This document shows, one piece after another, positions 1-8,551 of a DNA stretch of 64,000 nucleotides (within the stretch, counting starts at the first letter, position 1; every line of letters starts with the position of its first letter). The notes below the pieces were generated by a model that searched no databases, had not been told where the DNA came from, and saw only the letters and a list, made by a program, of their open reading frames with translations. The translations under genes were made by a program, and so were the position numbers. The stretch comes from Umezawaea sp049997955 (GTDB taxonomy: Bacteria > Actinomycetota > Actinomycetes > Mycobacteriales > Pseudonocardiaceae): the NCBI GenBank assembly GCA_049997955.1, contig JAEBDY010000008.1, positions 1 through 64,000 of the forward strand, written 5' to 3'.

Positions 1-105
1 ATGATCCGGGTCCTGCAACGCGTGCTCGCCCTGACCGCCGTGATCTGGCACAACGACAAGACCGGACAACCGGTCAAACGATCGTTGGTCGCCTACGACC
101 ACTGA
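1..105 (+). pseudogene. transposase C-terminal fragment (cut by window edge)
   Basis: The window opens inside a reading frame that ends in a stop at 103-105. The 34 visible residues include ALTAVIWHNDKTGQPVKRSL and end SLVAYDH, which resembles the tail of DDE transposases common in actinobacteria (IS982/IS4-like, from memory). Only the C-terminus is visible, so it cannot be told whether the element is intact upstream. It lies 18 bp from the convergent nucleoside-phosphorylase gene, so that gene sits at the edge of a mobile sequence. Confidence 0.5.
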
Positions 106-123
106 CCCCTTGGAATCAACCGT

Positions 124-1935
124 CTAGTCGAGCGGGTCCAGACCACCGGTCTTCACGAGGTGCGCCATGAAGTCGGCGGCGTTGCGGGCGGCCTCGCGCT
201 GCCGACCGTCGGTCTTGCCCATCCCCCAGTCCGAGATGGCCTTGATCGCGATCCAGTCGACCTTGTGACGTTCGCAGGCGCCGTACACGCCCGCCATCTC
301 CGTCTCGCCACCCAGCGCGTCGGGCGCGAGTTCGAGCAGCCGCGCGCGGTACGCCTTCGAGTCCACGAGAACGCTTTCCGACAGCAGGAGGCCGAAGTCC
401 GGCGCCCCACCCTTCCAGTCGTACGCGGCCGCGTGGCAGCGGTCCAGGATCCGCGGCGGCGCTTTGACCATCGGACCTCGGAGGATGGGCCGGTCGTCGG
501 TTTCCTTCCGCCAGTTCAGCCCGAGCAGCCGTTCGCTCACAACGACGTCGCCGATCTGCTGCCGGCCCTTCCTGAGCCCGTAGCAGATCCCGACCATCAG
601 GACGTAGTCCGGCGAGTACTCCCGGATGAGGGTCTCGGTCGTGAGGGTGGCCGCGTCGGAGCCGTCGGTTCCCTGCCCCGTTCTCGCCACCAGCAGGTGT
701 GCTCGGCTGATGACACCCAGGTCGAACACCGTGTTGTGCTCCAAGCGCTTGCGCTCGACCTCGGTGCCGACGCTAGCGAGCACCTCCTCGTGCTCGACCC
801 TGTTGGCGACCAGCACCAGGACGGTGGAGGTGGTGGTCGCCTGGTCGATCCTGTTCAGCAACGCGGTCCTCTCCTCACGAGCTCGACGAACACCTGCACG
901 CACGACCCTGACCACGTTCAGCAGGACGACGGCGAACAGGAACGGCATCAGCAGCGCAACCGACTTCGAGAGGAACGTCGCGGGCTGCGCGCCGGGAATT
1001 CCAACGACCAGGAAGTGGCGGAGCACCCAGAACACGGCTTCGGGGTACCGGGTCAATCCTCCCGTGCAAGCGGTGAGGCATGCCTGCTCCTCCCAGTCGG
1101 TCACGAACTGGGCCAGAACGAGCACCATCACCAGCGACGTGACGAGCAGCAGGACGGCTCCGCCGACGAACTCGGGCGGCCGTCGAACGGGTGCGCGGCG
1201 GCCGGGTTCGCTGATCAGCAGCAGGTCCCAGCCGTGCACGCCGAGGGACCGGGCGCGACGCGATTCCCGGACTGCGGCGGCGGTCTCCGAGGTCGTGATC
1301 GCCTCCGGTGGGCAGACGAGCACCCGGTGCTCGGCGTCGAAGTCGGCGGCGAGGTCGTCAACGCGCTCCAACGCGTCCCGCAGGAGCTCCTTCACGTCGG
1401 CTGGACGTTCCACGTGGCAGACGGCGATCGACCAGCTGTCCGCCTTCAGCCCCTCGGCCGCGTCCCGTGTGACGCGCGCCGTGCTCGGCAGGAGTGCCCG
1501 TATCAGCGAGGTGCCCTGCCAGAACAGGCTGATGAACATCAACCCCGACACCCACAGCATCGAGACCACGCACAGCACGAGCGCCACGACCAGCGAGCGA
1601 GCGACGAAGAACGCGACCGTGCCCGCGACTAGGGCCAGCGCCGCGGGCACGAACAGGACCACCGAATCCCACCAGCGGTTGAGCACGTGCAACAGCCTCG
1701 TCCTGCCCCGCCTGCGGCGTTCGCTGCTCAGCGGGGGCTCCAGGACCAGGAACGTGCACGCCGACCGCCACAGCAGCCGGCCCTCCAAGTCCGCCAAGAG
1801 GAACTGGAGGACCAGAGGAGCCTGGGACCGGAAGACGACGTTGAGCTTCCTCCGCCGCAGCGCACCACACGTCCGCTTCCCCAGTTCGGCGCGCGACACG
1901 GACCTGACGGCCCGGCGTAACTCCCCGACGGTCAC
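124..1935 (-). CDS. membrane-anchored nucleoside phosphorylase-domain protein
   Basis: 603 residues. Membrane segments lie near residues 91-113, 114-138, 256-278 and 324-345, with a soluble part of about 115 residues between the second and third. Residues about 371-597 look like a purine nucleoside phosphorylase/MTAN-type domain: VGICYGL at 448, GGETEMAGVY at 542 and AIKAISDWG at 563 match its glycine loop, nucleoside-binding Glu-Met and catalytic Asp regions. I chose GTG at 1935 because it overlaps the stop of the upstream hydrolase (GTGA), which implies translational coupling; frame open further upstream is a shadow of that hydrolase. Phosphorylase domains fused to membrane segments occur in bacterial conflict systems as nucleotide-sensing or effector parts. 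That role is inference; no housekeeping phosphorylase has this layout. Confidence 0.75.
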   Translation of the reverse strand: MTVGELRRAVRSVSRAELGKRTCGALRRRKLNVVFRSQAPLVLQFLLADLEGRLLWRSACTFLVLEPPLSSERRRRGRTRLLHVLNRWWDSVVLFVPAALALVAGTVAFFVARSLVVALVLCVVSMLWVSGLMFISLFWQGTSLIRALLPSTARVTRDAAEGLKADSWSIAVCHVERPADVKELLRDALERVDDLAADFDAEHRVLVCPPEAITTSETAAAVRESRRARSLGVHGWDLLLISEPGRRAPVRRPPEFVGGAVLLLVTSLVMVLVLAQFVTDWEEQACLTACTGGLTRYPEAVFWVLRHFLVVGIPGAQPATFLSKSVALLMPFLFAVVLLNVVRVVRAGVRRAREERTALLNRIDQATTTSTVLVLVANRVEHEEVLASVGTEVERKRLEHNTVFDLGVISRAHLLVARTGQGTDGSDAATLTTETLIREYSPDYVLMVGICYGLRKGRQQIGDVVVSERLLGLNWRKETDDRPILRGPMVKAPPRILDRCHAAAYDWKGGAPDFGLLLSESVLVDSKAYRARLLELAPDALGGETEMAGVYGACERHKVDWIAIKAISDWGMGKTDGRQREAARNAADFMAHLVKTGGLDPLD

Positions 1936-2516
1936 CGTGGTGTGAGCGGGGTGCGGTCGCTGCGGACCCACTTCAGCGCGGCGGTCCACGGGCCGTAGCC
2001 CGCGTCGACGTTGAGGTGGCCGCCGCCGACGATGACGTCCAGTTCGACCCGCAGCGACTCGGCCAGGAGCTTCGCCTGGTCGAGGGTGCAGTACGGGTCG
2101 CCTTCGCCGACGACCAGCCGGGTGGTCACGGCGGCGTGGTGGAGGCCGTCCGCGGGCGTGGGGGCCGGGATGAACGTGGTGATGAGCGGTTCCGGGCAGT
2201 CGGGGCTGGGCGGGGCCACGAGCAGGACCCGGTCGACGCGCGAGGACGGGTCCGGCGAGCTCGCGGCGTGGTGCAGCCAGAGCAGGCACGCGAGGGAGTG
2301 GGCGACGACGACACGTTCACCCGTCCTGGGGGCGGCCATCAGGTGGGCGCGCAGTTCGGCCAGCCACACGTCCAGCGAAGGGCGGTCGGCCTCGGTGAAC
2401 TGCGGCAGGTCGACCTGGGCGCCGTGGTGGGCCAGTTCGCCCGCGAGCCAGTTCTGCCAGTGCTCAGGTCCCGAACCGTTCAGGCCGTGCAGCAGCAGGA
2501 CGTAGGGCAACGACAC
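1932..2516 (-). CDS. alpha/beta hydrolase, RBBP9/YdeN family
   Basis: 194 residues, the usual size for the small serine hydrolases of the RBBP9/YdeN family. The N-terminus YVLLLHGLNGSGPEHWQNW is characteristic. The nucleophile sits in VVVAHSLACLLW and the catalytic His in GGGHLNVDAGYGPW near the C-terminus; the acid is probably Asp in GEGDPYC. GTG at 2516 is the start because GGAGG (2522-2526) stands 5 bases upstream; an earlier in-frame start lacks such a site. Its stop overlaps the start of the membrane phosphorylase gene by 4 bp, so both are probably made together. The substrate is unknown. Confidence 0.85.
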   Translation of the reverse strand: MSLPYVLLLHGLNGSGPEHWQNWLAGELAHHGAQVDLPQFTEADRPSLDVWLAELRAHLMAAPRTGERVVVAHSLACLLWLHHAASSPDPSSRVDRVLLVAPPSPDCPEPLITTFIPAPTPADGLHHAAVTTRLVVGEGDPYCTLDQAKLLAESLRVELDVIVGGGHLNVDAGYGPWTAALKWVRSDRTPLTPR

Positions 2517-2519
2517 GAT

Positions 2520-2600
2520 TTCCTCCGAAAACACGAACTCGGCACGCCTCGGAGCACACAAACGGCAACACTCCTACACGCACTTCCTCCGAAAACACGA
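2520..2600. repeat. 17-bp direct repeat, two copies
   Basis: TTCCTCCGAAAACACGA occurs at 2520-2536 and again at 2584-2600, 64 bp apart. The first copy contains the ribosome-binding site of the hydrolase gene. It looks like a small local duplication between that gene and clpX. Confidence 0.8.
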
Positions 2601-2602
2601 GC

Positions 2603-2630
2603 GGGCGCACTCCTGGATCGGAGTGCGCCC
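2603..2630 (-). terminator. terminator of clpX
   Basis: Perfect 11-bp inverted repeat GGGCGCACTCC / GGAGTGCGCCC with a 6-base loop, just after the clpX stop. There is no T-tract, as is common in high-GC actinobacteria. Confidence 0.75.
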
Positions 2631-2645
2631 ATCCGCGATGGTGCT

Positions 2646-3926
2646 CTAGGCCGACTTCTCGCGGCGTTCACGCCTGCTGGGCTGCCGAGCGACGATCGTC
2701 GGGTTCACGTTCTCCTTGACCGTCTGCTCCGTGATGACGACCTTGGCGACGTCGGTGCGGCTCGGGATGTCGTACATGACGGGGAGCAGCACCTCCTCCA
2801 TGATCGCCCGGAGCCCACGGGCACCGGTGCCGCGGAGGATCGCCTGGTCGGCGACGGCCTCCATGGCGGTCTTGGTGAACTCGAGCTCGACACCGTCCAT
2901 CTCGAAGAGCTTCTGGTACTGCTTGACCAGCGCGTTCTTCGGTTCGGTGAGGATCTTGACCAGGGACGGCTTGTCCAGGTTCGTGACGCTCGCGACCATC
3001 GGGAGACGGCCGATGAACTCCGGGATGAGGCCGAACTTGATCAGGTCCTCCGGCATCGAGTCGGCGAAGTAGTCCGCCGCGTCGACCTCGGCCTTGGTGC
3101 GCACCTCGGCGCCGAAGCCGAGCCCGCGCTTGCCCACGCGGTCCTGGATGATCTTCTCCAGGCCGGCGAACGCGCCCGCCACGATGAACAGCACGTTCGT
3201 CGTGTCGATCTGGATGAACTCCTGGTGGGGGTGCTTGCGACCACCCTGCGGGGGCACGGAGGCCGTGGTCCCCTCCAGTATTTTGAGCAGCGCCTGCTGA
3301 ACGCCCTCACCGGACACATCACGGGTGATGGACGGGTTTTCACTCTTCCGGGCGATCTTGTCGACTTCGTCGATGTAGATGATGCCGGTTTCGGCGCGCT
3401 TCACGTCGTAATCGGCTGCCTGGATGAGCTTCAGCAGGATGTTCTCGACGTCCTCGCCGACGTAACCGGCCTCGGTGAGGGCGGTCGCGTCCGCGATGGC
3501 GAACGGAACGTTCAGCATCTTCGCCAGGGTCTGGGCGAGGTAGGTCTTGCCACACCCCGTCGGCCCGAGCATCAGGATGTTCGACTTCGCCAGTTCGACG
3601 CCGTCGTCCCTGCCCTCGCGCCCTCGATCACCCGCTTGGATGCGCTTGTAGTGGTTGTAGACCGCCACCGCGAGAGTCCGCTTCGCCTCGCTCTGACCGA
3701 TGACGTACTGGTCGAGGAACTCGTGGATCTCAGACGGCTTCGGCAACTCATCGAGCTTGACGTCGCCCGCTTCCGCGAGCTCCTCCTCGATGATCTCGTT
3801 GCAGAGGTCGATGCACTCATCGCAGATGTAAACGCCGGGGCCAGCGATGAGTTTCTTCACCTGCTTCTGGCTCTTTCCGCAGAAAGAACACTTCAGCAGG
3901 TCGCCGCCGTCACCGATACGCGCCAT
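2646..3926 (-). CDS. clpX: ATP-dependent Clp protease ATP-binding subunit ClpX
   Basis: 426 residues, the standard ClpX length. An N-terminal zinc-binding domain has Cys13, Cys16, Cys35 and Cys38. Then comes the AAA+ module with Walker A GPTGCGKT at 121-128, pore loop GYVGED, Walker B IIYIDEVDKI and the C-terminal arginine-finger region. It unfolds tagged proteins and feeds them to the ClpP1P2 barrel in the cytoplasm. The ATG at 3926 starts the canonical MARIGDGGDLLKCSFCGKSQ; GGAGGGG lies about 18 bases upstream. It lies 190 bp downstream of clpP2, so it probably has its own promoter as well as read-through. Confidence 0.97.
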   Translation of the reverse strand: MARIGDGGDLLKCSFCGKSQKQVKKLIAGPGVYICDECIDLCNEIIEEELAEAGDVKLDELPKPSEIHEFLDQYVIGQSEAKRTLAVAVYNHYKRIQAGDRGREGRDDGVELAKSNILMLGPTGCGKTYLAQTLAKMLNVPFAIADATALTEAGYVGEDVENILLKLIQAADYDVKRAETGIIYIDEVDKIARKSENPSITRDVSGEGVQQALLKILEGTTASVPPQGGRKHPHQEFIQIDTTNVLFIVAGAFAGLEKIIQDRVGKRGLGFGAEVRTKAEVDAADYFADSMPEDLIKFGLIPEFIGRLPMVASVTNLDKPSLVKILTEPKNALVKQYQKLFEMDGVELEFTKTAMEAVADQAILRGTGARGLRAIMEEVLLPVMYDIPSRTDVAKVVITEQTVKENVNPTIVARQPSRRERREKSA

Positions 3927-4116
3927 GACCGCTGACCTCTGTCCCCTCCGGCGCACACCTGATGTGCGGCGCCTGATCGTGTGGCGAGACCCGTTGGACA
4001 CGAGTTCCGCCCATTCCTCTCGACGGTACCTGGCCAACCCGTCCAAGCGGGAGGACCAGCGTCCCCCGGACACGCCGAACCAACCAGTAGGCCCGGTCAG
4101 CTCGGCGTGTCGGGCG

Positions 4117-4746
4117 TCACTTGTTGGCCGAGAGCTTCCGGTACGGGAGGACGGCGTCGACGATGCCGTACTCCTTCGCGGCGTCCGCGGTCAGGATCTT
4201 GTCGCGTTCGACGTCGAGCCGGACCTGCTCCGGGGAGCGGCCCGTGTGGTGCGCCAGCGTGGTCTCCATCAGCCGACGGACACGCTGGATCTCGTTGGAC
4301 TGGATTTCGAGGTCCGACACCTGACCGTAGACGCCCTCGGTCGAAGGCTGGTGGATCAGGATCCGCGCGTTGGGCAGCGCGTGCCGCTTGCCGGGGGTGC
4401 CCGCGGCGAGCAGGACGGCGGCGGCCGAGGCGGCCTGGCCGAGGCAGTACGTCTGGATGTCCGGGCGGACGAACTGCATCGTGTCGTAGATGGCCATCAG
4501 CGACGTGAACGAGCCACCGGGCGAGTTGATGTAGAGCAGGATGTCGCGGTCCGGGTCGTCCGACTCCAGGCACAGGAGCTGCGCCATGACGTCGTTCGCC
4601 GAAGCGTCGTCGACCTGCACGCCGAGGAAGATGATGCGTTCCTCGAACAGCTTGTTGTAGGGGTTGGACTCCTTGACCCCGTAGCTGGTGCGCTCGACGA
4701 ACGACGGCAGCACGTACCGGGACTGAGGCGCGTAGGACTGGTCCAC
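4117..4746 (-). CDS. clpP2: ATP-dependent Clp protease proteolytic subunit ClpP2
   Basis: 209 residues. It carries the ClpP fold motifs NSPGGS, GQAASAAAVLLAAG and IHQPS; the catalytic triad by position is Ser107, His132 and Asp182. In actinobacteria ClpP1 and ClpP2 form a mixed 14-mer that degrades substrates handed over by ClpX or ClpC. The gene begins 26 bp after clpP1 and is transcribed with it. The N-terminus to about residue 20 is likely propeptide, as is known for this family. Confidence 0.95.
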   Translation of the reverse strand: MDQSYAPQSRYVLPSFVERTSYGVKESNPYNKLFEERIIFLGVQVDDASANDVMAQLLCLESDDPDRDILLYINSPGGSFTSLMAIYDTMQFVRPDIQTYCLGQAASAAAVLLAAGTPGKRHALPNARILIHQPSTEGVYGQVSDLEIQSNEIQRVRRLMETTLAHHTGRSPEQVRLDVERDKILTADAAKEYGIVDAVLPYRKLSANK

Positions 4747-4772
4747 TTGATGTCTCCTGGGTTGTGCCGCGG

Positions 4773-5381
4773 TCAGGCGTTCGAGACGCGGGTGGGGCGG
4801 GTGATCACCTTGTCGACGAAGCCGTACTCGAGGGCCTCAGCCGCGGTGAACCAGCGGTCGCGGTCCGAGTCGGCGATGATCCGGTCCACCGGCTGCCCGG
4901 TGTGCTCGGCGATGAGCTCGGCCATCTCCTGCTTCGTGCGGGTCAGCATGTCCGCCTGGATCGCGATGTCGGCCGCCGTGCCGCCGACGCCCGCGGAGGG
5001 CTGGTGCATGAGGACGCGCGCGTGTGGCAGGATCGAGCGCTTCCCCGGCGCGCCCGCGGAGAGCAGGAACTGGCCCATGGACGCCGCGAGGCCCATGGCA
5101 GTCGTGGCGACGTCCGGCTCGATGAGCTGCATCGTGTCGAAGATGGCCATGCCCGCGGTGACCGAGCCGCCGGGCGAGTTGATGTAGAGGGTGATGTCCT
5201 TTTCGGGGTCCTCAGCGGCCAGCAGGAGGAGCTGCGCGGTGATCTGGTTGGCGATGCCCTCTTCGACCTGGGAGCCCAACACGATGATCCGCTCTCGGAG
5301 CAGCCGCTCGAAAACCGAGTCGTTGAGGTTCATCCCCGCGGACGACCGCATCTCGGGCGTCGGGAAGGAGTGCTGCGTCAC
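4773..5381 (-). CDS. clpP1: ATP-dependent Clp protease proteolytic subunit ClpP1
   Basis: 202 residues with catalytic Ser101 (GLAASMGQFLL), His126 (LMHQPSAG) and Asp175 (SDRDRWF). It is the first gene of the clpP1-clpP2 pair. The ATG at 5381 is preceded at some distance by AGGAGG-like sequence; Met17 (MNLNDSVFERLL) is an alternative start and is near where the mature protein would begin. It partners ClpP2 in the mixed barrel protease. The tig gene upstream is separated by a terminator hairpin, so clpP1 should have its own promoter in the 150-bp gap. Confidence 0.95.
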   Translation of the reverse strand: MTQHSFPTPEMRSSAGMNLNDSVFERLLRERIIVLGSQVEEGIANQITAQLLLLAAEDPEKDITLYINSPGGSVTAGMAIFDTMQLIEPDVATTAMGLAASMGQFLLSAGAPGKRSILPHARVLMHQPSAGVGGTAADIAIQADMLTRTKQEMAELIAEHTGQPVDRIIADSDRDRWFTAAEALEYGFVDKVITRPTRVSNA

Positions 5382-5462
5382 GTCTGCCTGCCTTACTCCA
5401 GGAGGAACGGGGAGGACTGCTCCGCCGTGGCTTGACTCTTGATCTGATCCGGTCTGCCGGAA

Positions 5463-5480
5463 TCCCTACAAGCGACCTTA
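5463..5480 (-). promoter_or_regulatory. possible ClgR-type operator upstream of clpP1
   Basis: Read on the minus strand the gap contains CGCTTGTAGGGATT. This fits the ClgR box described for actinobacterial clp promoters (CGC-Y-N-A-N-R-GCG core) with two mismatches. ClgR control of clpP operons is known in the phylum; the match here is weak. Confidence 0.25.
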
Positions 5481-5487
5481 ACGAAGA

Positions 5488-5517
5488 CGGGCGGTGTCAA
5501 CTTCCCGACACCGCCCG
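5488..5517 (-). terminator. terminator of tig
   Basis: Perfect 11-bp inverted repeat CGGGCGGTGTC / GACACCGCCCG with an 8-base loop, 15 bp after the trigger factor stop. Confidence 0.8.
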
Positions 5518-5532
5518 CGTTCGCTCAGGGCT

Positions 5533-6891
5533 TTACTGCTCGGTGGATTCCTCGGTGGACGCGTCCGACTTGGACTCGCCGAAGAGCTCGTCCAGGTCCA
5601 GCGTGTTGCCGGTGGCGTCGGTCACAGTCGCCTGGCGGACGACGGCCGCGAGCGCCTTGCCGCGGCGGACGTCGGCGAAGATCGCGCCGAGCTGGCCGGA
5701 CTGCTGCGCGCGCTTGACGTACTCGTCCGGGCTGATGCCGAAGCGCTGCGCCTGGTAGATGATCCGCTCGGTGAGCTCGCCGTCGGTGACGCTGATCTCC
5801 TCGGCGTCCGCGATCGAGTCGAGCACCAGCTGCGTCTTCACGGCCTGCTCGGCCGCGGTGCGCACCTCGGTGTCGAACTCCTCCTGCGTCTGGCCCTGCT
5901 CGGTCAGCCACTCGGCGAAGCGGGCCTCGTCGTGGTCGAACGAGTGGACGGCGTCGTGCTTGCGCGCGTCGACCTCGCCCTGGACGACGGCCTCGGGCAG
6001 CGGGACCTCGGTGGTCGCGAGCAGCGCTTCGAGGACCTTGTCGCGGGCCTCGACGCCCTGCTGCATCTTCTTCACGCGGCCGAGGCGGGTGCGCAGGTCG
6101 CCCTTCAGCTCGTCCAGCGTGTCGAACTCGCTGGCCAGCTGGGCGAACTCGTCGTCCAGCTCGGGGAGCTGGCGCTCCTTGACGCTGTTCAGCACCACGC
6201 TGACGTCGGCGTCGCGGCCCGCGTGCTCACCGGCGACGAGCGTCGTGGTGAACGTCTTGGTCTCGCCCTCGGACGCGCCGATCAGGGCCTCGTCGATGCC
6301 CTCGACGAGCTGGCCGGAGCCGATCTCGTAGGACAGGCCCGCGGTCTTGGCCTCCTCGACCTCTTCGCCGTCCACGGTCGCGGACAGGTCGACGACGACG
6401 AAGTCGCCCTCGGCCGCCGCGCGCTGGACGCCGGTCAGGGTGCCGAAGCGGGCGCGCAGCTCGTCGAGCTGGGTGTCGACGTCGGACTCCTCGACCTCCT
6501 GGTCCTCGACGCTCACCGACAGCTCGCCGAACGCGGGCACGGTGATCTCGGGACGGATGTCGACCTCGGCGCTGAACGCGAGGGAGTCACCGTCGGCGAT
6601 GTTCGTGACCTCGAACTCGGGGCGGCCGAGGGTGCGCACCTCGCCGCTGTTCACGGCTTCCAGGTACTTCGCGGGGATGGCCTCCTGGACGACCTCGTCC
6701 AGTACGGCGCCGCGGCCGATGCGGCTCTCCAGGACGCGCGCGGGTGCCTTGCCAGGACGGAAGCCGGGGATGCGCACCTGCTTGGCAAGCTTGGCGTAAG
6801 CGCGGTCGAAGTCCGGCTTGAGCTCGTCGAACGGCACCTCGACGTTGATCCGGACCCGCGTCGGGCTCAGCTGCTCGACGGTGCTCTTCAA
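5533..6891 (-). CDS. tig: trigger factor
   Basis: 452 residues. The ribosome-docking signature GFRPGKAPARVLE lies near residue 45, followed by an FKBP-type prolyl isomerase domain and the long helical C-terminal chaperone domain, ending in the acidic tail usual for actinobacteria. It binds nascent chains at the ribosome exit and helps folding. The position directly upstream of clpP1-clpP2-clpX is the conserved bacterial order and links folding with degradation. A minus-strand TAGACT (6965-6970) could serve as the -10 element. Confidence 0.96.
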   Translation of the reverse strand: MKSTVEQLSPTRVRINVEVPFDELKPDFDRAYAKLAKQVRIPGFRPGKAPARVLESRIGRGAVLDEVVQEAIPAKYLEAVNSGEVRTLGRPEFEVTNIADGDSLAFSAEVDIRPEITVPAFGELSVSVEDQEVEESDVDTQLDELRARFGTLTGVQRAAAEGDFVVVDLSATVDGEEVEEAKTAGLSYEIGSGQLVEGIDEALIGASEGETKTFTTTLVAGEHAGRDADVSVVLNSVKERQLPELDDEFAQLASEFDTLDELKGDLRTRLGRVKKMQQGVEARDKVLEALLATTEVPLPEAVVQGEVDARKHDAVHSFDHDEARFAEWLTEQGQTQEEFDTEVRTAAEQAVKTQLVLDSIADAEEISVTDGELTERIIYQAQRFGISPDEYVKRAQQSGQLGAIFADVRRGKALAAVVRQATVTDATGNTLDLDELFGESKSDASTEESTEQ

Positions 6892-7073
6892 CGTGGTCTC
6901 CTCGTAACGAACATGACGTGCGGAACAGCCCGAAACACCACGACAGGCGTCGGGATTCCCGTCGAGTCTAGGCGAGCGGCCGTCCGCGCCGGCCTGCCGG
7001 GGTGCGCTGGCCCCCTATCCGCCGCGGTCCGGAACCCCTACCGTGAGGGGTCTAGACCAATGTGAGGTGGCTG

Positions 7074-7643
7074 ATGGCGGTGCGCGCGACGGCGGCGGCG
7101 TTGACCGGTCTGGCCCTGCTGGCCGCGTGCGCGTCCGCGGAACCGGGCGCCGACCCCCATTCCGGCCACCACCCGACCGCGTCGCGCGCCATCCCGCCCG
7201 CGGGCCCGTTCACGGCGCTCGACGAGGTCGTGGAGTGGACGAAGGACGCCAGCGGCGGCCAGTGCGCCGACGCGAGGACCGCGACCGCTGCCGAGTTCGC
7301 GTCCTACCTCGGGGCCGACCGGGCGAAGCTGTACGAGCCGTTCGTGGCCGCGTGGGCGACCTGCGCCGTGCCGCCGTTCCAGAAGGTCGGGCTCGTGCTG
7401 TTCAAGCCGGACGGCGTGCAGGCGCTGCAGGAGTTCTGGAAGGCCGGGCTGGCCGACGGGACGCTGGCGGAGAACCCCGACTTCAGCTTCGGCGACGGGT
7501 TCGCGCTCACGTCCGAGGAGCTCGGCACCGGCGAACTCGGGCTGCGGCACCTGTGGTGCAAGCCCGTCGAGGGCGTGGAGGCCGTGCGGGAGCCCGCCGG
7601 CGTCGACGGCTGCGTGTTCGCGAAGACCGACGGCCACCACTAG
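7074..7643 (+). CDS. small secreted lipoprotein, unknown function
   Basis: 189 residues from the ATG at 7074, chosen because GAGG lies 6 bases upstream; a GTG at 7062 is in frame but lacks a site. The signal peptide ends in the lipobox LLAAC, so the protein should be lipidated on the outer face of the membrane. A short His/Ser/Pro-rich linker follows, then a globular domain with four cysteines that could form two disulfides. No family recognised. It is divergent from tig, and TACCGT at 7039-7044 is a plausible -10 element. Confidence 0.7.
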   Translation: MAVRATAAALTGLALLAACASAEPGADPHSGHHPTASRAIPPAGPFTALDEVVEWTKDASGGQCADARTATAAEFASYLGADRAKLYEPFVAAWATCAVPPFQKVGLVLFKPDGVQALQEFWKAGLADGTLAENPDFSFGDGFALTSEELGTGELGLRHLWCKPVEGVEAVREPAGVDGCVFAKTDGHH

Positions 7644-8551
7644 CGGGGGTGCCCGAGCGGGGTGACTCGCGACGGGTGGGAACCGGGGGCGGGGGTTCGG
7701 CGTCGGACGGGGGTCGCGGCGCCCGGACGAGGCGCTGGGCCGTCCGGGGGTTCCAGATCGCTGACCACGGCAAAGTGGATCAAGCGCGAGAGCGCTCTCC
7801 TGATTGTCCGCGCGTGCGGACGGTCGACGGTGTTCAACCAGCCGGTCTATTCGGCACTAGCCGGTTCAGCAGTGCATTAGGCCATTCGAGTGGCAATCGA
7901 ACCCGTTGACTCTCCGAAGTCGTTCACAGACACCGCGGTTACCTACAGTTGCCCGAGTAACACGAGTGTCGTAGTCGAACTCACCGACCGCGACCGAAAC
8001 CAAGGGGGGTTACGCACAACGAGTGAATTGAGGCCAACCGGAGTAGCGCCTCATGGAAAACTTTCACTTGTTGAGATGACTCCACTCGCCGTAGTCCATT
8101 CGTGTGCAGGTCAGGTAGCGTAACGCGCGAGCCTGGGACCACCTTGCTCACCTGATGAAAGTTGCCGGACGTTCTGGGGGGACCAGCAGCGGACGCAACC
8201 GGTAACGGGACGCAAGAAACGAGCGAGACAATGTCATCGAGCTTTTCAACCACCTACCAGACAAGGTGTCGATGACCCGATGAGATCCATTCCGCCGCTG
8301 CCCCCTACCCACCGCGCGCTCCCGCACGCTCCCACCACCCGCGTCGACCGCCGGGCCGCCCGCCCGGTACCGATGTGGTTCTACCAGTTCTTTTCGGCAC
8401 CCAGCACGGTTGCCCGGCGATGTTGACGCCCCAGCCGACCTGACCGCTCCTACCCGCAGCCAGGTCAACTGCCGCCAACGCACCGGTCCCCACGGCGCCG
8501 TCCTACCCCGGCGCTCGTGGATCACTCTTTTACGCACCGTTGGGGAGCTCC
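7644..8551. other. 908-bp gap without a supported gene
   Basis: Less GC-rich than its neighbours, and none of its short open frames has a good start signal or the third-position GC bias of real genes here. It probably holds the promoter of the LysR gene. I see no hairpin, tRNA or recognisable riboswitch. Confidence 0.5.

Noticed and set aside
7644..8551. Small minus-strand frame at 7981-8253 as a gene
   Set aside because: No ribosome-binding site and no third-position GC bias; it reads as chance open frame in a control region.
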